A DNA stretch of 64,000 bases, taken from contig CBDCSI010000001.1 in assembly GCA_965221505.1 (NCBI GenBank), positions 2,108,001 to 2,172,000 on the forward strand, given 5' to 3'. This stretch comes from CAZPXZ01 sp965221505. GTDB taxonomy: Bacteria; Pseudomonadota; Alphaproteobacteria; Rhodobacterales; CAZPXZ01. A program made the translations under genes and the position numbers. Of the stretch, positions 55,089 through 62,772 are shown in pieces (position 1 is the stretch's first letter; each line of letters starts with the position of its first letter). The notes beneath the pieces are model-generated. The model made no database searches. It was given only the letters and a program-made list of their open reading frames with translations, and had not been told where the DNA came from.

Positions 55089-56075
55089 ATGGCGACAATG
55101 CGCGCCGTCGCGATCGTCGAAGGAGACGACGGTCCGACCCTGGAGACGGTCTCTGCGCCCCGTCCCGAGCCGGCAGAAGGACAGGTTCTCGTCAAGGTCG
55201 AGGCCGCCGGCCTGAATCGCGCGGACCTGCGGCGCACCCAGGCGCATTACCGCGTCTCCGGCCCCGTGATCGCGGGTCTCGAGGTCGCCGGCCGGGTCGT
55301 CGAAACGGGATCCGGCGTCGACGCGTTCCGGCCGGGAGACCGCGTCGCCGCCATGGCGCCCGGCGGCTATGCCGAATACGCGGCCGCGGACGAGGCGTCG
55401 ACGCTCCGCGTCCCGGAGGGCGTCGAATTCGTTCCCGCGGCGGCGCTGGCGGTCTGGTATCAGACGGCCCACGACGCCTTGGTCACCGCGGGGAACTTCA
55501 AGGCCGGGGACACGGTGCTGATCGCGGCCGCAAAATCCGGCGTGGGCCTCGCGGCGGCCCAGTGCGCCCGGGCGATGGGGGCGGCCGTCGTCCTCGGAAC
55601 GGCGCGAAGACCGGACGACCGGCTGAGAGGCGTCGGATTCGACCGTGTCCTGCCCGGCGACGCCGGAGCCCTCGCCGACTCCGTGACGGCCATGACCGGG
55701 GGGCACGGCGCCGACGTCGTCCTGGACATGGTCGGCGCCGGGATGGTCCCCGCCCTGATGGAGGCGGCCGCCCTCGGCGGGCGAATCGTTTCCGTCGGGC
55801 GCATGGGCGGGTTTTGCCAGACCGTCGATTTCGACAAGCTGGCGCTGCGGCGCCTCTCCCTCGTCGGGGTCACGTTTCGCACCCGTTCGCGCGAAGAGAA
55901 GCGAGCGGTGCGCGACGCCATGCTTCGGGACCTCTCCTCCCATCTCTCGGAGGGCAGGATCGTCCCGGTGATCGACCGGGTCTTTCCGCTCGCCGCCGCG
56001 CTGGAGGCGCAGGAGCGCATGCGGGCCAATCGCCATTTCGGCAAGATCGTCCTGTCGACGTCTGCGGAGGCTTGA
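55089..56075 (+). CDS. Zinc-independent NADPH:quinone oxidoreductase (MDR superfamily)
   Basis: 328 residues. GroES-like N-terminus (VKVEAAGLNRADL, GLEVAGRVVETG), then the Rossmann half with a AAKSGVGLAAAQCARAMGA loop. The zinc cysteines of alcohol dehydrogenases are absent, so a quinone-oxidoreductase-like reductase (perhaps an enoyl reductase). AAGGAGG eight bases before ATG 55089. First of four coupled genes to 59421. Confidence 0.88.
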   Translation: MATMRAVAIVEGDDGPTLETVSAPRPEPAEGQVLVKVEAAGLNRADLRRTQAHYRVSGPVIAGLEVAGRVVETGSGVDAFRPGDRVAAMAPGGYAEYAAADEASTLRVPEGVEFVPAAALAVWYQTAHDALVTAGNFKAGDTVLIAAAKSGVGLAAAQCARAMGAAVVLGTARRPDDRLRGVGFDRVLPGDAGALADSVTAMTGGHGADVVLDMVGAGMVPALMEAAALGGRIVSVGRMGGFCQTVDFDKLALRRLSLVGVTFRTRSREEKRAVRDAMLRDLSSHLSEGRIVPVIDRVFPLAAALEAQERMRANRHFGKIVLSTSAEA

Positions 56076-56078
56076 CGC

Positions 56079-57590
56079 TTGTTTCCGATCGACTTCGTTC
56101 GCCGAGCGGCCCGCTACGCGCCGGACGCTCCCGCGGCAAGCGACGGAGAGACGACCTGGAACTACCGGCAATTGCTCGCGGAGTCCGACGCGATCGCCTC
56201 GGCCCTGCAGGAGATCGCCGGCTCGACGCGACCGAAGGCGGCGGTTTGCGGCAACAACACGCTGGGACACCTGGCGACGGTGCTCGCGGTCCATGCCTCA
56301 GGGGGCATACTGGTGCCGGTCAACGCCCGAAATTCCGTCTCGGACGCCCACGCCCTGATCGACCGCGCCAGGCCCGACGCGATCTACACGGAGCCGGCGA
56401 CGGCCGACCTGTTCGCCGGCCTCGACGTTCCGGTCATCGGCGGCGCGCCCGGAATCGGAACCTGGGATCTGGCCGCCCTGCGGGCAGAGCATGCCGGCAG
56501 GCGGCCGACATGGCCGGAGGTGACCCTGGACGACGTCAACGGGCTCAAATTCACCGGCGGGACCACCGGAACGCCCAAGGCCGTCGAACAGACCTTTCGC
56601 TGCGTCAACGCGCTCGTCACGATCATGACGCTGGAATTCCGCTTCGACTCCGGAGACCGGCATCTCTGCGTCGCTCCGATCAGTCACGGCGCCGGCACGT
56701 TCATGATCCCGATACTCGCCGCCGGAGGGACGAACCGGCTCGTGCCGGATCCGTCGCCCGAGACCGTGTTGCGGCTCCTGGAGACCGGCGCCGGAACCAC
56801 GACCTTCCTTCCTCCGACCCTGATCTACGCGATCATGGACGCGGCCGGGGAACGCCGACCGGAGTTCCCGGACCTGCGCCACTTGATCTACGGCGCCGCT
56901 CCCATGCCTCCCGAAAGGGTCCGGGAAGCGCGCGCCTTCTTTCGCGGCAAGCTGGAGGCCGTCTACGGACAAGTCGAAATGCCGGTCGTCATGTCGGTCC
57001 TCACCGCCGACGATCTCGCCGACGACGCGCATCTCGCCTCGGCCGGTCGCGTCGCGCCCGGTATCCGGGTCGAGATCATGGACCCGGACGGCCGGATTCT
57101 CGGCCCCGGCGAGACCGGCGAGATCGTCGGGCGGGGTCCCCTCATGATGAAGGGCTACCACGGCATGCCGGACGAGACGGCACGGACCGTCGTGGACGGG
57201 TGGCTGCACACCGGCGACGTCGGTTACCTGGACGAACGGGGGTTCCTCTACGTAAAGGACCGACTCCGCGACGTCGTCATCACCGGCGGGTTCAACGTGT
57301 ATCCGATCGAGGTCGAGGACGCCCTGTTCCGGCATCCCGCCGTGCGCGAGGCGGTCGTGTTCGGGGTCGAGGACGAGAGGTGGGGCGAACGGGTCGAGGC
57401 GGCGGTCGAACTGCGATCGGGAGCCAGCGCCGACGCGGAGTCGGTCATCGCCTGGGTCAAGCGGGAGATCGGCTCGGTGAAGGCGCCGAAACGGGTCCAC
57501 ATCTCGAAAGCGCTGCCGCGCTCGCCGATCGGAAAGGTGCTGCGCAAGGACGCCAGAGCCTGGGCGGCCGGACGCGGGTCCGACGCATGA
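56079..57590 (+). CDS. Acyl-CoA synthetase (AMP-forming)
   Basis: 503 residues, activates an organic acid to its CoA thioester. ANL-family motifs: LKFTGGTTGTPKAVEQT (P-loop-like), YGAAPMPPE, YGQVEMPVVMS, GWLHTGDVGYLDERGF, KDRLRDVVITGGFNVYP and the terminal catalytic lysine in PIGKVLRKD. TTG start at 56079, 3 bases after the oxidoreductase stop; its own stop overlaps the thiolase start. Substrate unknown. Confidence 0.93.
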   Translation: MFPIDFVRRAARYAPDAPAASDGETTWNYRQLLAESDAIASALQEIAGSTRPKAAVCGNNTLGHLATVLAVHASGGILVPVNARNSVSDAHALIDRARPDAIYTEPATADLFAGLDVPVIGGAPGIGTWDLAALRAEHAGRRPTWPEVTLDDVNGLKFTGGTTGTPKAVEQTFRCVNALVTIMTLEFRFDSGDRHLCVAPISHGAGTFMIPILAAGGTNRLVPDPSPETVLRLLETGAGTTTFLPPTLIYAIMDAAGERRPEFPDLRHLIYGAAPMPPERVREARAFFRGKLEAVYGQVEMPVVMSVLTADDLADDAHLASAGRVAPGIRVEIMDPDGRILGPGETGEIVGRGPLMMKGYHGMPDETARTVVDGWLHTGDVGYLDERGFLYVKDRLRDVVITGGFNVYPIEVEDALFRHPAVREAVVFGVEDERWGERVEAAVELRSGASADAESVIAWVKREIGSVKAPKRVHISKALPRSPIGKVLRKDARAWAAGRGSDA

Positions 57591-58846
57591 CGGGCGCGCA
57601 CATCGCCGGCATACACATGCTGAGGACCGGAAAACACCCGGACCGGAGCGTGAAGGACATGGCCGAGGAGACGGTTTCGGGCGCGCTCGCCGACGCCGGC
57701 GCCGAGCCGCGAGACGTGCAGGCGGTCTGGTTCTCCAATACGAGGCAGGCCCTGATGGAGGGTCAGAACTCGATCCGCGGCCAGGCGGCGCTCCGGGACA
57801 TGGGGTTCCGGGGCGCGGCGATCCACAACGTCGAGAACGCCTGTGCGTCGTCGTCGACGGGTCTGTGGAACGCGGTCGCCGCCGTCCGTGCCGGGGCCTG
57901 CGACGCGGCGCTGGTGATCGGTTCGGAAAAGATGTCCTACCCGGGCGTCGACAAGGCGACGGTGTTCCGAACCTTTCTGGGCGGCACCGACATCGCCCGG
58001 ATCGACGAGGCGCGGGCGCTCTTTCGCGAGTTGGCCGGCTCCGCGGACGAGGGAGCCGACGGGGACGGCGAAGCGCATACCTTCTTCATGGACATGTACG
58101 CGGCGCTCGCCAGGCACCACATGCGCCGATTCGGCACGACGCCAGAGCAGATCGGCGCCGCGGCGGCCAAGTGCCACCGGAACTCCGTGATGAACCCGCT
58201 GGCCCAGTACCGGCACGGCATGACGCTCGAGGAAGTCATGGCCGATCGACCTGTGGCCTTCCCCCTGACCCGCGCGATGTGCGCGCCGATCGGCGACGGG
58301 GCGGCGGCGGCCGTGGTGGTCTCCGATTCGTGGGTACGCCGGCGGGCGACGACGGGCGCAGTCGCGGTCCGCGGAATCGCGCTGCGATCGGGACAGGCCC
58401 GCGACCCGGAAGACTACGACCGGCATGTCGGGCGCCTGACCGCGCAGGACGCATACGAAGCCGCCGCCGTGTCGCCCGAAGACGTCGATCTCGCGGAAGT
58501 GCACGACGCGACGTCGTTCGGCGAGATCCTGCAGATCGAGAATCTCGGCTTGGCTGCACGGGGCGAAGGCGGGCCGGCGACGCTGGCCGGCGAGACCGCC
58601 CTCGGCGGGCGCGTTCCGGTCAATCCGTCGGGCGGTCTGGTCTCCAAGGGACACCCGATCGCCGCAACCGGGATGATCCAGCTGCACGAACTGGTGACCC
58701 AGCTGCGCGGCGCGGCGGGGGATCGACAGGTAGAGGAGCCGGCGATCGCCGTGGCCGAAAACGGCGGCGGTTTCGTCGGGGTCGAAGAGGCGGCCTGCGT
58801 CGTGACCGTGCTGGAACGGCCGGGCCGAAGAGGGAGGAGACGATGA
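57587..58846 (+). CDS. Thiolase family protein
   Basis: 419 residues, thiolytic cleavage (or formation) of 3-ketoacyl-CoA. Nucleophile in VENACASSSTGLWNA, EVHDATSFGE replacing the usual NExF region, and GGLVSKGHPIAATGMIQ with the catalytic His; the last Cys of classical thiolases (CxG) is not evident (ENGGGF instead), typical of SCP-x/lipid-transfer-type thiolases. ATG overlaps the previous stop (ATGA). Confidence 0.9.
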   Translation: MTGAHIAGIHMLRTGKHPDRSVKDMAEETVSGALADAGAEPRDVQAVWFSNTRQALMEGQNSIRGQAALRDMGFRGAAIHNVENACASSSTGLWNAVAAVRAGACDAALVIGSEKMSYPGVDKATVFRTFLGGTDIARIDEARALFRELAGSADEGADGDGEAHTFFMDMYAALARHHMRRFGTTPEQIGAAAAKCHRNSVMNPLAQYRHGMTLEEVMADRPVAFPLTRAMCAPIGDGAAAAVVVSDSWVRRRATTGAVAVRGIALRSGQARDPEDYDRHVGRLTAQDAYEAAAVSPEDVDLAEVHDATSFGEILQIENLGLAARGEGGPATLAGETALGGRVPVNPSGGLVSKGHPIAATGMIQLHELVTQLRGAAGDRQVEEPAIAVAENGGGFVGVEEAACVVTVLERPGRRGRRR

Positions 58847-59421
58847 GACGGTTGCGCGGCGCTCCCGAGGACATGGACGAGCGGCAGCGGGCCGTTCACG
58901 ACAAGATCGCGAGCGGCCCCAGAGGCCGGGTGGCCGGGCCGCTGGCCCTCTGGTTGCACAGCCCCGATCTGGCTGAACGGGCGCAGGCGCTCGGCGAACA
59001 CCTGCGGTTCAATACCGCGTTTCCGAAGCGCCTCAGCGAGATGGTCATCCTGATGGTCGCCGCGCGTCACCGGTGCGAATTCGAATGGTTCGTCCACGCT
59101 CCGATCGCGGAACGCGAAGGCCTTCCGGCGGAGACGATCGACGCGATCCGCGAGGGCAGGCAGCCCGAGGGCCTCGTCGGCGCCGCCGGCGCGCTCTACC
59201 GCGCGGCGGCCGGGCTTTTGCGAAGCGACCGGCTCTCGGACCGCGAGTATTCGGAGTTCATGGCGGGGTTCGGCCCGGTCGGACTCGTGGAACTCACCGC
59301 CCTGATCGGCTACTACCAGATCGGGGCGCACCTCTTGAACGCCGTGGAGCACGACACGGCAGACGGGTCGAGGGTCTTCGGACGCGGTTCGTCGGCCGAA
59401 CCGGATTCGTCTCCGCGTTGA
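58843..59421 (+). CDS. Carboxymuconolactone decarboxylase-like protein
   Basis: 192 residues, alpha-helical CMD/AhpD fold. ILMVAARHRCEFEWFVHAPIA holds one cysteine and the histidine; AhpD has a CxxC pair, which is missing. Start overlaps the thiolase stop (ATGA) with AGGGAGGAGACG before it. As last gene of the operon it may act on a ring intermediate or have a redox role; function is not clear. Confidence 0.85.
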   Translation: MRRLRGAPEDMDERQRAVHDKIASGPRGRVAGPLALWLHSPDLAERAQALGEHLRFNTAFPKRLSEMVILMVAARHRCEFEWFVHAPIAEREGLPAETIDAIREGRQPEGLVGAAGALYRAAAGLLRSDRLSDREYSEFMAGFGPVGLVELTALIGYYQIGAHLLNAVEHDTADGSRVFGRGSSAEPDSSPR

Positions 59422-60016
59422 ATTGAAGATCGGGCTCGCGGGGGGCATGCAGTGCGGGCGCTTCGGCGGCGACGCCGGCTGACGGCATACTGGGCGTTGC
59501 GGGGTTCCGGACTCGACCGGTCGATCCGGTAGTTTCCGGGCGATCTCGCTCGTCCATGCCGTTCCGGTACCCTAGCGCAGCCTTCGGTGCGGCTTTCGCC
59601 TGCGCCATGGCGGAATCCAGGCGCCGCGAAGGGCGCCCGAGCGCGCCGACCCCGCTGATCCGGGCCCCACCGGACCCCGCGACTCAATCCCGTTATCGCC
59701 TGCCGGGCCGCCTCTCAGGCGGACTGCGACCGAACTCTTGGCCTCTTCGCTCCGAATTCCGATGTCCAGACCCCGAACCGGCCCACCGGAAGGGCACGGC
59801 TACCCGAATCGCGTACGCTAACGGCCCGCGCATGCCGCCGTTGCGCCGAAGCCGGCGACCCGGAATTACGCTGGGGCATGGCGAATCGGCCCCATGAGGC
59901 CGGTTCGGCAACTTGACCGACGAACTTGGCAGGTGCGAGAGGACTTGACCAAGCTCCTCGTTCCAACTAGTCTACAACTAGTTTATCCGTGTCATTGACG
60001 GGAGAGGAATTAAGGC
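59422..60016. other. Spacer between the catabolic operon and the VapC module
   Basis: Nearly 600 bases without a recognisable gene until the toxin-antitoxin promoter region at about 59945-60000. No T-run terminator after the operon. Confidence 0.4.
59945..59982 (+). promoter_or_regulatory. Promoter and paired operator of the Phd/VapC module
   Basis: TTGACC (59945-59950) is a good -35; the -10 is uncertain (TAGTCT at 59968-59973 with 17 bases between). Two CAACTAGT copies (59964-59971 and 59975-59982) start 11 bases apart, one helical turn, and each contains a palindromic ACTAGT; they overlap the -10 area, as expected of antitoxin operators. Confidence 0.55.
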
Positions 60017-60259
60017 GTGACAGAAATCGGTGCCTTCGAGGCCAAGACCCACTTGCCGAGCCTGCTTCAGCGCGTCGAAACGGGAGAGCGGTTCGTCATC
60101 ACCAGGCACGGGCGACGCATCGCAGAGCTGATTCCGTACCGGCCGAACGACGCGAACGAGGTTCGTGCCGCGATCGATACCTTGAAGGAATTCCAGAAGA
60201 CTCACAGTCTCGACGGGCTTTCGGTAAGGCAGGCGATCGAGGAAGCGCGAAAACACTGA
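60017..60259 (+). CDS. Phd/YefM-family antitoxin
   Basis: 80 residues. MTEIGAFEAKTHLPSLLQRV is the usual Phd DNA-binding start, then GERFVITRHGRRIAELIP; the charged C-terminus (LKEFQKTHSLDGLSVRQAIEE) would wrap the toxin. GTG start with GGAGAGGAATTAAGG upstream. Represses its own operon and neutralises the VapC next to it; the stop shares a base with the toxin start (TGATG). Confidence 0.9.
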   Translation: MTEIGAFEAKTHLPSLLQRVETGERFVITRHGRRIAELIPYRPNDANEVRAAIDTLKEFQKTHSLDGLSVRQAIEEARKH

Positions 60260-60720
60260 TGGCCTTCGTCCTCGATTGTTCGCTCGCCATGGCATGGGTA
60301 TTTCCCGACGACGCCACGGAGGCGACGGATCGTCTGCGCGATTCGCTCCTCGAAGATCGTGCCTTCGTCCCCTCCTTGTGGCCGGTGGAGGTCGGCAGCG
60401 TCTTGCTTGCCGCCACCAAGCGAGGCCGCATCGAGGCGCACGAGGTTTCGGTCATCCGTAGTAGCCTGGAATCCCTGCCCATCGAGATCGAGCCGGTTTC
60501 AGTATCGAGAATTTGGGGAACGGCGCTGGCCCTCGCCGCGGAGTACGGTTTGTCGGTCTACGACGCGACCTATCTCGAACTCGCCTTGCGATTGCGGCTG
60601 CCGCTCGCGACGCTGGATCGTGCGCTTGCCGCCGCCGCGCAGTCCGCCGGAGTCGTTACGCCGGCATCGGCCTGTCGGTCCGACAATGCCGCAATGCGGG
60701 ATAGAGGAAGCGTGTCCTGA
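60259..60720 (+). CDS. vapC: VapC-family PIN-domain toxin
   Basis: 153 residues, Mg-dependent endoribonuclease. Acidic residues: Asp in FVLDCSLAMAW, Glu in LWPVEVGSVLL, Asp in LSVYDATYLELA and Asp in LATLDRAL. Start overlaps the antitoxin stop. Not related in context to the PIN gene at 3919, which has no antitoxin partner. Confidence 0.9.
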   Translation: MAFVLDCSLAMAWVFPDDATEATDRLRDSLLEDRAFVPSLWPVEVGSVLLAATKRGRIEAHEVSVIRSSLESLPIEIEPVSVSRIWGTALALAAEYGLSVYDATYLELALRLRLPLATLDRALAAAAQSAGVVTPASACRSDNAAMRDRGSVS

Positions 60721-61137
60721 TTCGGGCGTGACCGTTCCCGTGTCTCCGCCGGACGGAGGATTTCTCGTGACCTCGCCGCCCACCCCAGGGCTCGACCTCC
60801 TGGATTGAGCGTCCGGCCCGGGATACCGCGTGACCGTCGTGGGCGAGGAACGATGCCGACGGCGATCGCTGCCATGCCGCTTCCGCTGCCGCGGGTCCGC
60901 GAAATTGCCCGTGAGCTCGGCACAACGGGCCACGGGCCATGCAGCTGCCATGGCTGCGACATGCGCTACGCCCGGGCATGGATTTGCCTGGTTGTCCCAG
61001 AGCGTTGCACTCCGCGTCCTGACAGCCCCGTCTACGATCTGGGACCGAACTGCCCGCTTGGAATCGATGCCGGGGAATCGCCCGCAGAGAGACCGACCAG
61101 GAAGTCGGACCGACGATTCCGGTTCGGAAAAGAGGCG
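60721..61137. other. Spacer between vapC and the dctP promoter
   Basis: Over 400 bases without a recognisable gene, repeat or RNA. Composition is ordinary for the genome until the promoter at 61138. Confidence 0.4.
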
Positions 61138-61165
61138 TTGACAGCGCCTGATCTGTCTACATAAT
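61138..61165 (+). promoter_or_regulatory. Promoter of the TRAP transporter operon
   Basis: A perfect TTGACA (61138-61143) followed after 16 bases by CATAAT (61160-61165, 5 of 6); TAATAA two bases on at 18-base spacing is an alternative. The best sigma-70-like site in the window, about 38-60 bases before dctP. Confidence 0.65.
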
Positions 61166-61188
61166 AAAATGTCTCCCATAATTTAGAA

Positions 61189-61202
61189 GGAAGGAGCCTT
61201 CC
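61189..61202 (+). promoter_or_regulatory. Inverted repeat enclosing the dctP ribosome site
   Basis: GGAAGG-AG-CCTTCC ends right at the dctP ATG (61203) and contains the GGAG ribosome site. If it pairs in mRNA it would hide that site; the 2-base loop means only the outer pairs could form. Possible translational control. Confidence 0.4.
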
Positions 61203-62216
61203 ATGCTGAAGACATTCCTGACCGCCTGCGCGACGCTGCTGGCGGCGACGACCGTATCCTCGGCCGAGGTGACCCTGCGCTTCGGCAATTGGGTCCCGGA
61301 AACGACCCATCCGACGCCGGGCTTCATGGCCTGGATCGAATCGCTCGAAGCGGCGTCGAACGGGGAAATCGCGATCGACTACTACCCCTCGGGACAGCTC
61401 GGCAACGCGCGCGACCACTACAACATGGCGCGCGACGGCATCGCCGACATCACGTGGGCCGTGCCCGCGTTCGAGCCGGGCCGGTTTCCGATCTTCGCGG
61501 TGATGGAGATGCCCTTCATGACCACGGACGCGGCCGTGGCGTCGGGCGTGTTTCACGAGTGGTACGACCAGTTCGCCGCCGAGGAAATGTCCGAGGTCAT
61601 GTTCTGCGTCGTAACCATGGCGCCGAACGGCAAGTTGTCCTTCGCAAACGACGCGGTGGTGAACTACGCGGATCTGGCCGGCCTTCGCATGCGGCCCGCC
61701 GGAACGCTGATCACGCGCTACTTCACCGAAGCCGGCGCCGTTCCGGTCGCGATCCCGGCCTCGGAGGCCCAGCAAGCCTTCGAGCGCGGGATGCTGGACG
61801 GCATCGCGTTCCCGACCCGTACGCTGATCCCGTTCGGAATGGACCGCTCCGTGTTCTTCCACCAGCAAATGATCTTCTACGCCGTGCCGGCCGCCGTCGT
61901 GCTGAACCGCAACACCTACGAGGGCCTCTCGGCCGAGGGTCAGGCCGCGGTCGACAGCCATTGCACGCCCGAATGGTCGCGGACGATCAACAGCCTGTGG
62001 TCGGACTGGGAAATCGAGGCCAACGAAATTCTGGCCGCTACCGACGACCGTCACGTCTTCTACGAGGTTCCGGCCGAGGCGCAGGCGGAGTGGATCGCGG
62101 CCAGCATGCCGATCCGCGAGTTCTGGATGGAGGACGTCGCCGAGGAGATCGACGACCCGAGGGCGGCCCTGGACCAGTTGCTCGACGCGCTGGGAGCGGC
62201 AGGCGCAGCCTACTGA
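61203..62216 (+). CDS. dctP: TRAP transporter periplasmic solute-binding subunit
   Basis: 337 residues. Signal peptide about 1-20 ending VSSAE. Binds a carboxylate in the periplasm: LRFGNWVPETTHP start, DYYPSGQLGNARDHYNMARDG, and the Arg-containing GLRMRPAGTLITRYF, where DctP family members hold the substrate carboxylate. GGAG six bases before ATG. First gene of dctP-Q-M. Confidence 0.93.
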   Translation: MLKTFLTACATLLAATTVSSAEVTLRFGNWVPETTHPTPGFMAWIESLEAASNGEIAIDYYPSGQLGNARDHYNMARDGIADITWAVPAFEPGRFPIFAVMEMPFMTTDAAVASGVFHEWYDQFAAEEMSEVMFCVVTMAPNGKLSFANDAVVNYADLAGLRMRPAGTLITRYFTEAGAVPVAIPASEAQQAFERGMLDGIAFPTRTLIPFGMDRSVFFHQQMIFYAVPAAVVLNRNTYEGLSAEGQAAVDSHCTPEWSRTINSLWSDWEIEANEILAATDDRHVFYEVPAEAQAEWIAASMPIREFWMEDVAEEIDDPRAALDQLLDALGAAGAAY

Positions 62217-62231
62217 CGACGTGACGACGCG

Positions 62232-62287
62232 AACGGGCGGCGGGACGGTCGCCGCCCGTTTGCCGTAAGCCGCCCGTTTGCCGTAAG
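62232..62287 (+). promoter_or_regulatory. Intercistronic hairpin and tandem 18-base repeat in dctP-dctQ
   Basis: AACGGGCGGC (62232-62241) pairs with GCCGCCCGTT (62251-62260) around a 9-base loop. From 62252 an 18-base unit CCGCCCGTTTGCCGTAAG occurs twice in tandem (62252-62269, 62270-62287), so the second copy offers an alternative 3' arm. Such hairpins protect the binding-protein mRNA and lower membrane-subunit expression. Confidence 0.6.
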
Positions 62288-62298
62288 GAGGCCCGCCC

Positions 62299-62772
62299 GT
62301 GCGCCGCCTTCGGGACATCGCGGAGCTGATCGGGTCCGTCGCCCTGTTCGTGGTGATGACGGTGATCTTCTGCGCCGTGATCGCGCGACAGGCATTCGGG
62401 ATCATCATTCCCGACGCCTTCGACTTTTCGCGCATGTTCCTCGGAATCCTGGTGTTCTGGGGCATCGCCGGCGCCGTCGCGTGGCGGTCGCTGATCACCG
62501 CCGATTTCCTCTACCAGGCGCTGGGCGACAGGGGGCGGCGCATGCTCGACCTGGCGGGCTCCGTAGCGACCTTCGCCGTTCTCGCCCTGTTGTGCTGGCG
62601 CCTGTGGGTGCAGGTGGTCGACGCGTACGGCAACGGTATCCGTACGCAGGACATCGGCGTCCCGCTCTGGTACTTCTACGCCGCTGCGTCCGCGGCCTTC
62701 TTCGTCGCGCTTCTCTTCGCCGCACGCAACGCCTGGCTCGCACTCTCGGGCCGTCGCGACGACGCCAAATGA
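62299..62772 (+). CDS. dctQ: TRAP transporter small permease subunit
   Basis: 157 residues, four membrane helices (about 10-30, 45-63, 85-105, 125-147), as in DctQ. The motif FGIIIPDAFDFSRMF between helices one and two is typical. GTG start at 62299 with AGGAGG eight bases upstream; the end of the second 18-base repeat adjoins that site. Stop overlaps dctM (ATGA). Confidence 0.9.
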   Translation: MRRLRDIAELIGSVALFVVMTVIFCAVIARQAFGIIIPDAFDFSRMFLGILVFWGIAGAVAWRSLITADFLYQALGDRGRRMLDLAGSVATFAVLALLCWRLWVQVVDAYGNGIRTQDIGVPLWYFYAAASAAFFVALLFAARNAWLALSGRRDDAK

